DNA of 64,000 nt from UBA7236 sp035439505 (GTDB taxonomy: Bacteria > Bacteroidota > Bacteroidia > Chitinophagales > BACL12): assembly GCA_035439505.1 (NCBI GenBank), contig DAORKJ010000002.1, forward strand, positions 1 through 64,000, in the 5' to 3' direction. Below the pieces are notes generated by a model, which ran no database searches, was not told the DNA's origin, and saw only the letters and a program-made list of their open reading frames with translations. Shown piece after piece: positions 9,385 through 17,638 of the stretch. The translations under genes were made by a program, and so were the position numbers. How positions within the stretch are numbered: position 1 is the first letter of the stretch; each line of letters starts with the position of its first letter.

Positions 9385-10133
9385 AACAATAAACTTGCAA
9401 TAACATAATCAGCTAATAAAACAAAAATACAACTATATACTACCGCCTGCGTACTGGCCTTTCCAATTTCTACTGAACCACCTTTTACATAATATCCCAT
9501 ATAACAGGAAATAGATGAAACAATAAATGAAAAAGTAAATGATTTGATAAACATTAATTGAACATCAAACGGGTCAAATAACATTCTGATTCCTCGCACA
9601 TAATCTTCAGTTGAATAATTACTCGACAATGATGTAGCAATATATCCACCCATAATTCCTGAATAAGCTGCTATGGCAACTAAAACCGGAATGGTAATTA
9701 CAGCAGCAATAATGCGTGTGGCAATTAAATAACTTTCTGTATTTACACCCATAATTTCCAATGCGTCAATTTGTTCGGTAACGCGCATTGAACCTAATTC
9801 AGATGCTAAATTGGAACCTACTTTACCGGCAAGAATTAAAGCGGTGAATGTAGGGGCTAATTCGAAAATAATGGTATTGCGGACAATTAATCCGATGTAC
9901 GAAGAAGGAACAAACGGTGTTCCGTATAACTGATAGGCAGTTTGCACTGCAGTAACTGCGCCAATAAAAATAGAAACTAACAATACAATAAACGCAGAGC
10001 CAACACCGATGTCGTTCATTTGGCGAAACAACTCACGCCAATACATTTCCCAACGCGCAGGTCTTGAAAACATGCGTCTGATCATAATCAGAAACTTGCC
10101 AAGATGCTCAAACAGCTTAAATTCTATTTTCAT
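9381..10133 (-). CDS. mlaE: MlaE-like ABC transporter permease
   Basis: This is a 250-residue integral membrane protein of the MlaE family. It carries the segments PALIN-type LAPTFTALILAGKVGS and GSMRVTEQIDALEIMGV, the most conserved part of MlaE/TGD1 permeases, and about five membrane helices. With the overlapping ATPase gene it forms the inner-membrane core of a retrograde or anterograde phospholipid transporter. It starts 57 bases after a BamA-like outer-membrane gene, which fits an envelope-lipid operon, though co-function is an inference. Confidence 0.88.
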   Translation of the reverse strand: MKIEFKLFEHLGKFLIMIRRMFSRPARWEMYWRELFRQMNDIGVGSAFIVLLVSIFIGAVTAVQTAYQLYGTPFVPSSYIGLIVRNTIIFELAPTFTALILAGKVGSNLASELGSMRVTEQIDALEIMGVNTESYLIATRIIAAVITIPVLVAIAAYSGIMGGYIATSLSSNYSTEDYVRGIRMLFDPFDVQLMFIKSFTFSFIVSSISCYMGYYVKGGSVEIGKASTQAVVYSCIFVLLADYVIASLLL

Positions 10134-10190
10134 TTTCGTAAAATTATCATTTTAGCCTTAAGTTGTCGGCCTATGATGAAAATTATTCAA

Positions 10191-11354
10191 TTAAAATGCT
10201 TCTCTAAAGGTAACATATAAACCGCCATTGCCGTAACCGTCAAAACCATAGTCAACGCGTAAACTCAATTTGTCCTCCGGAACTATGAATAAACGACCGC
10301 CGGCTCCATAAGAGTATTTAAGTCCTTTGGCCGAAAAATTGGAAAACTCATCGGCAACTTCACCTATTCCTGCAAATACATTTATCCCAAAATATTTCCA
10401 AAAGGTAATGCGATACTCTGCCTGCAATGTCAAATAATTTTTATCTCTGAATCTACCTTCAAAATTACCACGCATATGTTTATCACCTCCTAATTGTGCC
10501 ATTCTGTTGAAGGGTGGATTTCCCGGAACAAACTGCCCGTAAAAATTAAATCCTAAAACATCGTCCTTGCCAATTTTATTAAATTGACTTACCTCCAATA
10601 AATAATCTACATAATTATAACCACTGCCAATTACTTCGTTGTGCACCACCGCCGAAACGTCAACATTAATCCCTTTTAACGGAAAATAAATATTATCTCT
10701 TGTATCAAATGTAAACCATGGTCCTATACCGGTATTAATGCCACCTTCCTTCCCGGGTATAGTATCATTTGCGAAAAAACCGGCAGTATCTACATTATAC
10801 ACTTTAGTGTATTCAAAAAATGTTTTTAAACCGGCATAAATATTTTCTTTTACTTTTCGTTGTCCGTTTATGTAAATATTGAAATAATCATAATCGTATT
10901 TTTCTTTATCCTCTTCTTTGGTGTAATTGCCAATGCCAAAAAATGAGTCAGGAAATTTAAAGTAAGATGTAGAATAATTTAGTTTGAATAAATTATTGCG
11001 CAGGTAACTATCGCCGCTTACATTACTTTCAATTTGTTTGTTTAATGTATAAACAAAAACGCCTTTTAATACAGAAGGGTAGGTGTCGGGATATTTTTTT
11101 GATGGTGGTAAATACCAAACTAATCCTGCGCCGAAATATAAACGTGTTTCAGGTGAGTATCCAACAACAGGAGACGGGAAAAATTTACTTTTCTTTTTAA
11201 CAGAATCTACGCTAACACTATCCGATTGTGCATTAACTTCCGGTGTGCCTATAAGCATAATGGCAATTATTAAAACCGCCACTTTGTAATACCTCGTAAA
11301 AAAAAAGATGTTTTTATAGAATAATCGGACAACGTTCAAACGGAATGGTATCAT
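10191..11354 (-). CDS. BamA/TamA-like outer-membrane beta-barrel protein
   Basis: The protein has about 387 residues with a signal segment ending near PEVNAQ. A C-terminal surface-antigen (Omp85/BamA-type) barrel follows, with alternating strands and motifs such as GPWFTFDTRDNIYFPLKG, LGGDKHMRGNFEGRFRD and the final strand ending VTFREAF with a C-terminal Phe. No POTRA domain is evident, so it is a short barrel rather than full BamA. The frame opens at a TTG (11357); I use the ATG at 11354, which overlaps the upstream gene by 41 bases. A GTG at 11282 would avoid the overlap but leaves an odd signal peptide. Confidence 0.72.
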   Translation of the reverse strand: MIPFRLNVVRLFYKNIFFFTRYYKVAVLIIAIMLIGTPEVNAQSDSVSVDSVKKKSKFFPSPVVGYSPETRLYFGAGLVWYLPPSKKYPDTYPSVLKGVFVYTLNKQIESNVSGDSYLRNNLFKLNYSTSYFKFPDSFFGIGNYTKEEDKEKYDYDYFNIYINGQRKVKENIYAGLKTFFEYTKVYNVDTAGFFANDTIPGKEGGINTGIGPWFTFDTRDNIYFPLKGINVDVSAVVHNEVIGSGYNYVDYLLEVSQFNKIGKDDVLGFNFYGQFVPGNPPFNRMAQLGGDKHMRGNFEGRFRDKNYLTLQAEYRITFWKYFGINVFAGIGEVADEFSNFSAKGLKYSYGAGGRLFIVPEDKLSLRVDYGFDGYGNGGLYVTFREAF

Positions 11355-12471
11355 CAAAAAGTTTTCTGTAGGTAATTAACGTTCTGTGTTGGGTTGCCTG
11401 TATGTGCGACACAAAATTCAACATTTTTTTATTGAAATCGCCAATCCATAAGAGTTCAATATGTGTGTATTTATCACTATTGTTCACTATTTCATGCATA
11501 TAAGCTGCCATTCCGGCTTCTACACCCTTATTTTGAAACTCAGGCACAACGCCGAAAATGACACCATATATACGCTCAAGTTTCACAAAAGGTTTGTGTA
11601 ATAACACATTTAACATACCTCTTAAATTCAGATTACCTCCTGCATATCTCAGTATCTGATTGGCGTCCGGTAAGCCGATAAAAAAACCTGCAGGTCGGTC
11701 GTCAACATAAGCAAAAATGAATAATTCCGGGTCCATAATCGGTTTTACTTCCCGCATCAAGGCTTCACTTTGTGCTGAAGTCATAGGTGTAAAATCTTCA
11801 TGATTGGCCCATGCCTGATTATATATACTCCTGAAATCTTCTGCAAATTTTGCCAGATTGCGTTTATCGGCAGTGCGAAATTTTACCTTGTTTCTGGCTT
11901 CTAAACGCTGTTTTATCCTGTACACAATCGGTGGCATGTTTTTGCTGCGATTTAATACAAAAGTGAATTGGTTAAAATAGGTTTTAAAACCATATTGCTC
12001 AAACAACGATTTATAATAGGGGTGATGGTAATTCATCCCGTAAACAGGGGCATCAAAGCCTTCTACCAGCAGTCCCCACCATTTATCACGTTCGCCAAAA
12101 TTGATTGGGCCGTCCATTGCATTAAAACCCTTGCTTTGCAGCCAGTCTTTAGCTGCATCAAATAAGGTATTGGCAATTTCCTGGTCATCGATACATTCAA
12201 AAAAGCCACAACCGGCACTTTTCACCATATCGGAACCCGGTTGTTTTTTGTAAAAAGCCGCTATACGGCCAATGGTGTTGCCTTCTTTATCGTTAACGAT
12301 ATAACGAACGGCATCACCGGTTTTATAAAGATGGTTTTTTTCAGGATCAAATATGCGGTCTATTTCCTGACGAATGGGAGCTATATAATTTGGATTGTCG
12401 CCATAAAGTTGAAATGGTAATTCGTGAAACCATTTGGCGGTGTCTTTGTTGTTTACTTCTATTAAATGCAT
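11314..12471 (-). CDS. GNAT-like acyltransferase of unknown substrate
   Basis: The 385-residue cytoplasmic protein has an N-terminal half with IGRIAAFYKKQPG and FFECIDDQEIANTLFDAAKDWL segments, then MDGPINFGERDKWWGLLVEG, typical of a Bacteroidota family annotated as GNAT N-acetyltransferase or YghO-like. The C-terminal half repeats a GNAT-like fold (FIFAYVDDRPAGFFIGLPD; EFQNKGVEAGMAAYM). The substrate is unknown. It is upstream of, and overlaps, the outer-membrane barrel gene, so the two are probably cotranscribed. Confidence 0.72.
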   Translation of the reverse strand: MHLIEVNNKDTAKWFHELPFQLYGDNPNYIAPIRQEIDRIFDPEKNHLYKTGDAVRYIVNDKEGNTIGRIAAFYKKQPGSDMVKSAGCGFFECIDDQEIANTLFDAAKDWLQSKGFNAMDGPINFGERDKWWGLLVEGFDAPVYGMNYHHPYYKSLFEQYGFKTYFNQFTFVLNRSKNMPPIVYRIKQRLEARNKVKFRTADKRNLAKFAEDFRSIYNQAWANHEDFTPMTSAQSEALMREVKPIMDPELFIFAYVDDRPAGFFIGLPDANQILRYAGGNLNLRGMLNVLLHKPFVKLERIYGVIFGVVPEFQNKGVEAGMAAYMHEIVNNSDKYTHIELLWIGDFNKKMLNFVSHIQATQHRTLITYRKLFDDTIPFERCPIIL

Positions 12472-12836
12472 TTGGGGTAAAACTAATATATCTGCAACAA
12501 AATGTCGAAATGGAATGCCTAACCGAGAGAAAAAATAGGGTAAATCTGCCTAATTCCCCAGTTGATCAATCTGTTTTATGCTGCCTAACTTGTTGATTTT
12601 ATACCTCTTTATCTCATATATTTATTATTAAATTAAGCCGCTATAACAAGGTTTAGCCCTGTTGAAGGCTTTTTTTATTAAAAGAAGAACAGGGATTTGT
12701 GGTTGGATAGCTGCCTAACCATCAATTTTTACTCGCTTGTATCTACAAATCTTTGTGTATAATACCTTTGAATTCCAAATTTCCCCCCGTATCTTTGCCG
12801 CCGAATTGAAAAACGTCCTTTTAAATTATATATATA
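12472..12836. other. Intergenic region upstream of atpD
   Basis: This 365-base region between divergent genes holds the atpD promoter. It also holds four copies of TGCCTAA(C/T) at 12516, 12547, 12582 and 12712. A weak hairpin, AGCC (12655-12658) with GGCT (12667-12670) followed by seven T residues, could end a short transcript. No protein-coding or RNA gene was recognised. A second -7-like box, TACCTTTG, lies at 12763-12770. Confidence 0.5.
12767..12797 (+). promoter_or_regulatory. Near-ideal Bacteroidota promoter for atpD
   Basis: TTTG (12767-12770), a spacer of exactly 19 bases, then TATCTTTG (12790-12797). This matches the published Bacteroidota consensus in both boxes and in spacing. Transcription should begin near 12801, giving an atpD leader of about 36 bases. 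Confidence 0.85.
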
Positions 12837-14339
12837 ATGCCAGGAAAAGGTAAAATCAAACAAATCATCGGCGCAGTTGTCGATGTTTCTTTCGAAGAAG
12901 GTAATCTTCCGGAAATCCTCAACGCCCTTGAGGTTAAACGCGAAACAGGCGATTCGTTAATTCTTGAAGTGCAACAGCACCTTGGAGAAGACAGCGTGCG
13001 TGCAATCGCAATGGACTCTACCGATGGTTTAGTTCGCGGAACTGAAGTAATTGACTTAGGTGCCAATATTTCGATGCCTACAGGTAACGAAATCCGTGGG
13101 CGCCTTTTCAATGTAGTAGGTAAAGCAATTGACGGTATGAAAGCCGTAAATTCTGAAAAACCTTATCCTATCCACCGCAAACCGCCGCTGTATGAAGATT
13201 TATCTACAGAATCAGAGGTGTTGTTTACCGGTATCAAAGTAATCGACTTGATTGAACCTTACGCAAAAGGTGGTAAAATCGGTCTCTTTGGTGGTGCCGG
13301 TGTGGGTAAAACAGTATTAATTATGGAGCTCATCAACAATATCGCCAAAGGTTATGCAGGTATGTCGGTATTTGCCGGCGTAGGTGAAAGAACCCGCGAA
13401 GGAAACGATTTGTTGCGTGAGATGATTGAGTCTAACGTTATCCGTTACGGTGAAGAATTTAAACATTCTATGGAAGCCGGTGGATGGGACTTAAGTAAAG
13501 TTGACTACAGCCAATTAAATCAAAGTCAGGCTACTTTAGTGTTCGGTCAAATGAACGAACCTCCTGGAGCGCGCGCCCGTGTTGCCTTATCAGGTTTAAC
13601 CGTTGCTGAATACTTCCGCGATGGCGACCCTAATGAAGCTAAAGGTCGTGATATCCTGTTCTTTATCGATAATATCTTCCGTTTCACTCAGGCAGGTTCT
13701 GAGGTATCAGCGCTTTTAGGTCGTATGCCTTCAGCGGTAGGTTACCAACCAACACTTGCTACCGAAATGGGTGTGATGCAAGAACGTATTACCTCAACTA
13801 AACGTGGTTCAATTACTTCAGTGCAGGCCGTTTACGTTCCTGCGGATGACTTAACTGACCCTGCTCCGGCAACTACCTTCTCTCACTTAGATGCAACAAC
13901 GGTATTAAACCGTAAAATTTCTGAGTTAGGTATTTACCCTGCGGTTGACCCTCTGGATTCAACATCACGTATCCTTTCAGCTGATATCGTTGGTGAAGAA
14001 CACTATAATTGTGCTCAGCGTGTGAAAAGTATTTTACAACGTTATAAAGAATTACAAGATATCATCGCCATCCTCGGTATGGAAGAGTTAAGTGAAGATG
14101 ATAAACTTGTTGTAAGCCGCGCTCGTCGTGTTCAACGTTTCCTTTCTCAACCATTCCACGTTGCAGAACAGTTTACAGGTTTAAAAGGTGTGTTAGTACC
14201 TATCGAAGAAACTATTCGTGGTTTCAATATGATTATGGATGGTGAAGTGGATGAATATCCTGAAGCAGCATTCAACCTTGTTGGTACTATCGATGATGCA
14301 ATCGAAAAAGGTAAACGTTTGATTGCTGAAGCTAAATAA
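12837..14339 (+). CDS. atpD: F1Fo ATP synthase beta subunit
   Basis: AtpD is the catalytic subunit of F1. The 500 residues include the Walker A loop GGAGVGKT, the GERTREGNDL segment, Walker B ILFFIDNIFRFTQAGSEVSA and the conserved ELSEDDKL motif that meets the gamma shaft. All catalytic landmarks are intact. Codon use is richer in G and C than in the neighbouring secreted-protein genes, as expected for a highly expressed gene. Only atpC follows; the other ATP synthase genes are not in the window, an arrangement common in Bacteroidota. Confidence 0.98.
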   Translation: MPGKGKIKQIIGAVVDVSFEEGNLPEILNALEVKRETGDSLILEVQQHLGEDSVRAIAMDSTDGLVRGTEVIDLGANISMPTGNEIRGRLFNVVGKAIDGMKAVNSEKPYPIHRKPPLYEDLSTESEVLFTGIKVIDLIEPYAKGGKIGLFGGAGVGKTVLIMELINNIAKGYAGMSVFAGVGERTREGNDLLREMIESNVIRYGEEFKHSMEAGGWDLSKVDYSQLNQSQATLVFGQMNEPPGARARVALSGLTVAEYFRDGDPNEAKGRDILFFIDNIFRFTQAGSEVSALLGRMPSAVGYQPTLATEMGVMQERITSTKRGSITSVQAVYVPADDLTDPAPATTFSHLDATTVLNRKISELGIYPAVDPLDSTSRILSADIVGEEHYNCAQRVKSILQRYKELQDIIAILGMEELSEDDKLVVSRARRVQRFLSQPFHVAEQFTGLKGVLVPIEETIRGFNMIMDGEVDEYPEAAFNLVGTIDDAIEKGKRLIAEAK

Positions 14340-14369
14340 TACAATTAACCAGAATTAAGAATAATATCA

Positions 14370-14618
14370 ATGCAACTCGAAATACTTTCACCGGATAAGA
14401 AAATCTACAGCGGAGAAGCTGTTGGCGTTCAAATGCCTGGTGTTACCGGCTCTTTTGAAGTATTAAACAATCACGCACCTATGATTGCAGCACTTACTAC
14501 AGGCAAAATGCGCGTAAACACAGGCAAAGAAAATGTGGTTTACAACATCAAAGGCGGCTTCGTTGAAATACTCAATAATAATGTGAGTGTTTTGGTTGAA
14601 GGTGTTGAGTTGGCTTAA
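14370..14618 (+). CDS. atpC: F1Fo ATP synthase epsilon subunit
   Basis: The 82 residues form only the N-terminal beta-sandwich of epsilon, with LEILSPDKKIYSGEAVGVQMPG and the NNHAPMIAAL motif. The C-terminal helical hairpin that gives inhibitory epsilon in E. coli (about 139 residues) is absent, so this subunit couples the rotor but probably cannot insert an inhibitory C-terminal arm. It lies 30 bases after atpD and ends just before a strong terminator. Confidence 0.94.
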   Translation: MQLEILSPDKKIYSGEAVGVQMPGVTGSFEVLNNHAPMIAALTTGKMRVNTGKENVVYNIKGGFVEILNNNVSVLVEGVELA

Positions 14619-14642
14619 CTAGTTTTGACAATATTTTTTTAA

Positions 14643-14666
14643 CCCCGGTAATTACCGGGGTTTTTT
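14643..14666 (+). terminator. Intrinsic terminator after atpC
   Basis: CCCCGGTAA (14643-14651) and TTACCGGGG (14652-14660) form a perfect 9-bp palindrome, followed by six T residues. It ends the atpDC transcript. Confidence 0.93.
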
Positions 14667-14668
14667 CG

Positions 14669-14676
14669 TATATTTG
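14669..14676 (+). promoter_or_regulatory. -7 box for the first T9SS gene
   Basis: TATATTTG fits TAnnTTTG exactly and begins 3 bases after the atpC terminator T-tract. The start codon is at 14695. The -33 position falls inside the terminator hairpin and has no TTTG. Confidence 0.5.
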
Positions 14677-14694
14677 AATAAATAAATTCCCGCT

Positions 14695-16596
14695 ATGAAA
14701 CCAATGTCCCCACATTCGTTATATCATTGCTACCAAAATTTTCTTAAGGCTAAAATTAGTGCCTGGTCCATTTTTTTTTATTTGTTATTATTTCATTTAA
14801 ACCTTTCAGCACAAGCACCCGATTGGTCTTGGGCAACATACATTCATGGTACAAGTAACGATGCCATACAATTTACTGATGTAGATAACAAGGGCAATAT
14901 GCTCCTTGCCGGTCCATTTTATAGCCCCGCGCTTCAAATAGGCGATACATTAGTCATAAGCAATTCCAATGTTTCCTCGACTGGCAGTTATTTGGCAATT
15001 ATTGACAGTTCAGGAAAAACAATTTGGGCAAAACAATTGTACGCGGAAAGTGAATATAGTACATATGTAAAAATAAATGATGTAATATTCGATGCAGTTG
15101 GAAATATTATTCTGACAGGTACAAGTTATAGTGAAAATATAATTTTGGATGACTTATATCTGGAAAGTATAGAGGAAGGATATTTCTCATTTATAATAAA
15201 ATTATCACCTACAGGTGAAGTCATGTATAGCCATGTATTTGAAAAAGGCGCGATTCCAACTTCTTTAGTGAGCGATTTATTTGGTGGTTGGTATGTAACC
15301 GCACATCAATATTATTACAACGAAGGAGTAGATTTGGGAGAAATTCAATTGGATGCAAATGTAAATGGAAATAGGATGTTTGTTGCCCATTATACATCAG
15401 CCAATATTGTCGATTGGGCAGAAGTATTTCGAGGTGATTGTGATGATTTACTAGGCGTTGAAACTACAAATGGGGATTTGATATTTTATGGCGAATTTTC
15501 AGGTGCAACTTTTAAGGTGGATACCTTCTTGTTAATTGATTCAAGTTATCATGCATCAAATTTTTTAGGGAAATGCGATGTATATGGAAACTTCAGCTGG
15601 GCCCGATTATTAAGCCCGCAATCAGTTTATGTAAAGGATGCTGTAACAATTCCAAATGGAATTATGTTAGTTGGCTGGCTGAACGATGAATTGGCAATTT
15701 TTGATAGTGATACCATTGTTCACGGTGAGGAAATTAACACCACATTCATGGCTAAATTCAACTTAAACGGTGAATTAATTTCAGCCACTGAATCGAGTAG
15801 TTTTTTTCCTGGATATGCAACCATCAATGTATCGCCTGATAATTTATTTTATGTTTCCGCACAGGTTTATAATTCTTTGTGGACCGGCGTGGATACTATT
15901 TTTAATGAAACAAACAGCGGTGCTGATTTAGCTGTTTTAGTTTATGATACAGCTCAATTGCCGATTTCCCAATTTGTAATACCGTTGGATGGAGACAATG
16001 ATATTCCAAAAGTTGAGTGGGACATATTCGGTAATATGTTTCTTATTGGTTCTTTTTCTGAAGACACTTTAATTTTTAATACGGATACATTAATTAATAT
16101 TCAACTTTCTAATCAAGCTGATTATTTTGTTGCACGATCGAATACCTGCACTACTCAATTGTTTCCGATAGCCATTGAAGGACTTGTTTTATCTGCAGTT
16201 GAAGGTGTATATTGGCAATGGTACTTAAATGGTTTGCCAATCAAGGGGGCTAATAGTCAATATTACACGCCATTACAAAATGGTACTTATATGGTTAGTG
16301 TAAAACAGGCAAATGGTTGCACTTTATGGAGCGAAACTGCATTATTGCCGGAACAAATATTTAGTGATGAATTTGATTTTACTATTTATCCAAATCCAGC
16401 CACAGATGAGATACATGTTTTTATCCCATTTGCATACGAAAGCGCTGCTATTTATAACGCATTGGGGCAATTAATTTACCAATTTGATGATACCAATCAA
16501 ACCAATTTAAGTTATGCTAACGATTTAAAAGGGATGTATATATTTGTTGTTTCGGCGAATGGAAAAACGCAATCACATCAATTTATTATTTTATGA
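14695..16596 (+). CDS. Secreted T9SS protein with propeller and Ig-like regions
   Basis: The 633-residue protein begins with a long signal peptide ending near LNLSAQ. A region of repeats with AKFNLNGELI-like and IIDSSGKTIWAKQL segments follows, like SBBP/beta-propeller proteins. A short Ig-like or PKD-like segment (YWQWYLNGLPIKGANSQYY) comes next. The C-terminus is a type A T9SS sorting domain (IYPNPATDEIHVF, YNALGQLIY, LKGMYIFVV). No catalytic motif is seen. The next gene overlaps by 4 bases. Confidence 0.85.
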   Translation: MKPMSPHSLYHCYQNFLKAKISAWSIFFYLLLFHLNLSAQAPDWSWATYIHGTSNDAIQFTDVDNKGNMLLAGPFYSPALQIGDTLVISNSNVSSTGSYLAIIDSSGKTIWAKQLYAESEYSTYVKINDVIFDAVGNIILTGTSYSENIILDDLYLESIEEGYFSFIIKLSPTGEVMYSHVFEKGAIPTSLVSDLFGGWYVTAHQYYYNEGVDLGEIQLDANVNGNRMFVAHYTSANIVDWAEVFRGDCDDLLGVETTNGDLIFYGEFSGATFKVDTFLLIDSSYHASNFLGKCDVYGNFSWARLLSPQSVYVKDAVTIPNGIMLVGWLNDELAIFDSDTIVHGEEINTTFMAKFNLNGELISATESSSFFPGYATINVSPDNLFYVSAQVYNSLWTGVDTIFNETNSGADLAVLVYDTAQLPISQFVIPLDGDNDIPKVEWDIFGNMFLIGSFSEDTLIFNTDTLINIQLSNQADYFVARSNTCTTQLFPIAIEGLVLSAVEGVYWQWYLNGLPIKGANSQYYTPLQNGTYMVSVKQANGCTLWSETALLPEQIFSDEFDFTIYPNPATDEIHVFIPFAYESAAIYNALGQLIYQFDDTNQTNLSYANDLKGMYIFVVSANGKTQSHQFIIL

Positions 16597-17477
16597 TAAA
16601 TAACACACAATTACAATCCAAATTAAATAATTATGCTGCATTTGCAACTGCATTTCTGTTTACACATAATTTAAATGCGGAAATTGTGTATACCGATATT
16701 GAGCCGGATATTACTTTAAATAATGAAGATTATTATTATGAAATAGATATTGATAATGGCGGTGTAAATGATTTTCAATTGCTAAGAATTAATGGCGTAT
16801 ATTATTCCTATTGGGAAAGTGTTTATAGAAGTTTTACGGCATTGTTTTTCGATAATCTAGGTGAAAATAAATTTTTTGCCGGAAGTTATTTTACTGTTGG
16901 AAGTGCTATGTATAGTTCCTATCAAACGTTTCGCCCTTATGCAATTCCTGTCGATTATTCTGTTGGACCATTGCTCAGTTTTCAATCAGAAGGTTGGCCA
17001 CTAATGGTATCACATGTATTTGATGAGTCACACAATTTGATAAAAAATGTAGGACACTGGAGTGCTGTTGGTGAAGCATATATAGGAATCAGAATGGGTG
17101 TATTAGGTGAAGCACACTATGGATGGATCAGAGTAACTATTATCGAAGAACCCTTGTCGATGATTATACATGATTTCGCCTATGAAACTACATTAAATAA
17201 ACCAATACGTACAGGAGCAACATTTAATAGTGTTGCTGAAATTGAATCCGGTTCTTCACCTTTCTCTATCGTGAACTTTGGTAATAATACAATTCAGATT
17301 ATAACACCAAATCAATTACCATATACCACACAACTATTTGATTTATCAGGCAAAATAGTGTTTACTTCGAACCAACAAATAGGCAATTCAACAATTACAA
17401 TCCCGCCTCAAACCAGTATTTATATTTTACAGATACAAAGTGAAGGCAATCAATATGGGTTTAAAATCCATCTTTAA
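16593..17477 (+). CDS. Secreted protein of unknown function with T9SS-like tail
   Basis: The 294-residue protein has a signal peptide (about 1-28, ending FLFTHNLNA) followed by EIVYTDIEPDITL, a start shared by a group of Bacteroidota secreted proteins. The middle contains a segment YGWIRVTI-EEPLSMIIHDFAYE seen in such proteins. The C-terminal 70 residues resemble a degenerate T9SS sorting domain (TTQLFDLSGKIVF, SIYILQI). The ATG overlaps the previous stop as ATGA, so the two are translationally coupled. The function is unknown. Confidence 0.75.
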   Translation: MINNTQLQSKLNNYAAFATAFLFTHNLNAEIVYTDIEPDITLNNEDYYYEIDIDNGGVNDFQLLRINGVYYSYWESVYRSFTALFFDNLGENKFFAGSYFTVGSAMYSSYQTFRPYAIPVDYSVGPLLSFQSEGWPLMVSHVFDESHNLIKNVGHWSAVGEAYIGIRMGVLGEAHYGWIRVTIIEEPLSMIIHDFAYETTLNKPIRTGATFNSVAEIESGSSPFSIVNFGNNTIQIITPNQLPYTTQLFDLSGKIVFTSNQQIGNSTITIPPQTSIYILQIQSEGNQYGFKIHL

Positions 17478-17610
17478 ATGATAATGCACCAATAAATAAT
17501 ACGATATTTTAACTCTAACTAATTGACAATCAATTAGATACATTATTTTTAAAGCGTTCGAAATCTAATTTTACCCCCTTTTTTCATCCATTTACCTTTT
17601 ATGGCAGGTC

Positions 17611-17618
17611 TACTTTTG
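17611..17618 (+). promoter_or_regulatory. -7 box for the third T9SS gene
   Basis: TACTTTTG fits TAnnTTTG exactly, 20 bases before the start codon at 17639. The -33 position is not clear. Confidence 0.5.
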
Positions 17619-17638
17619 CTGTTATAAAACTAAAAACA

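Noticed and set aside
12645..12677. Terminator of a small RNA.
   Set aside because: The stem is only 4 bp with an 8-base loop, or 7 bp with a mismatch; I saw no promoter placed to make a distinct short RNA.
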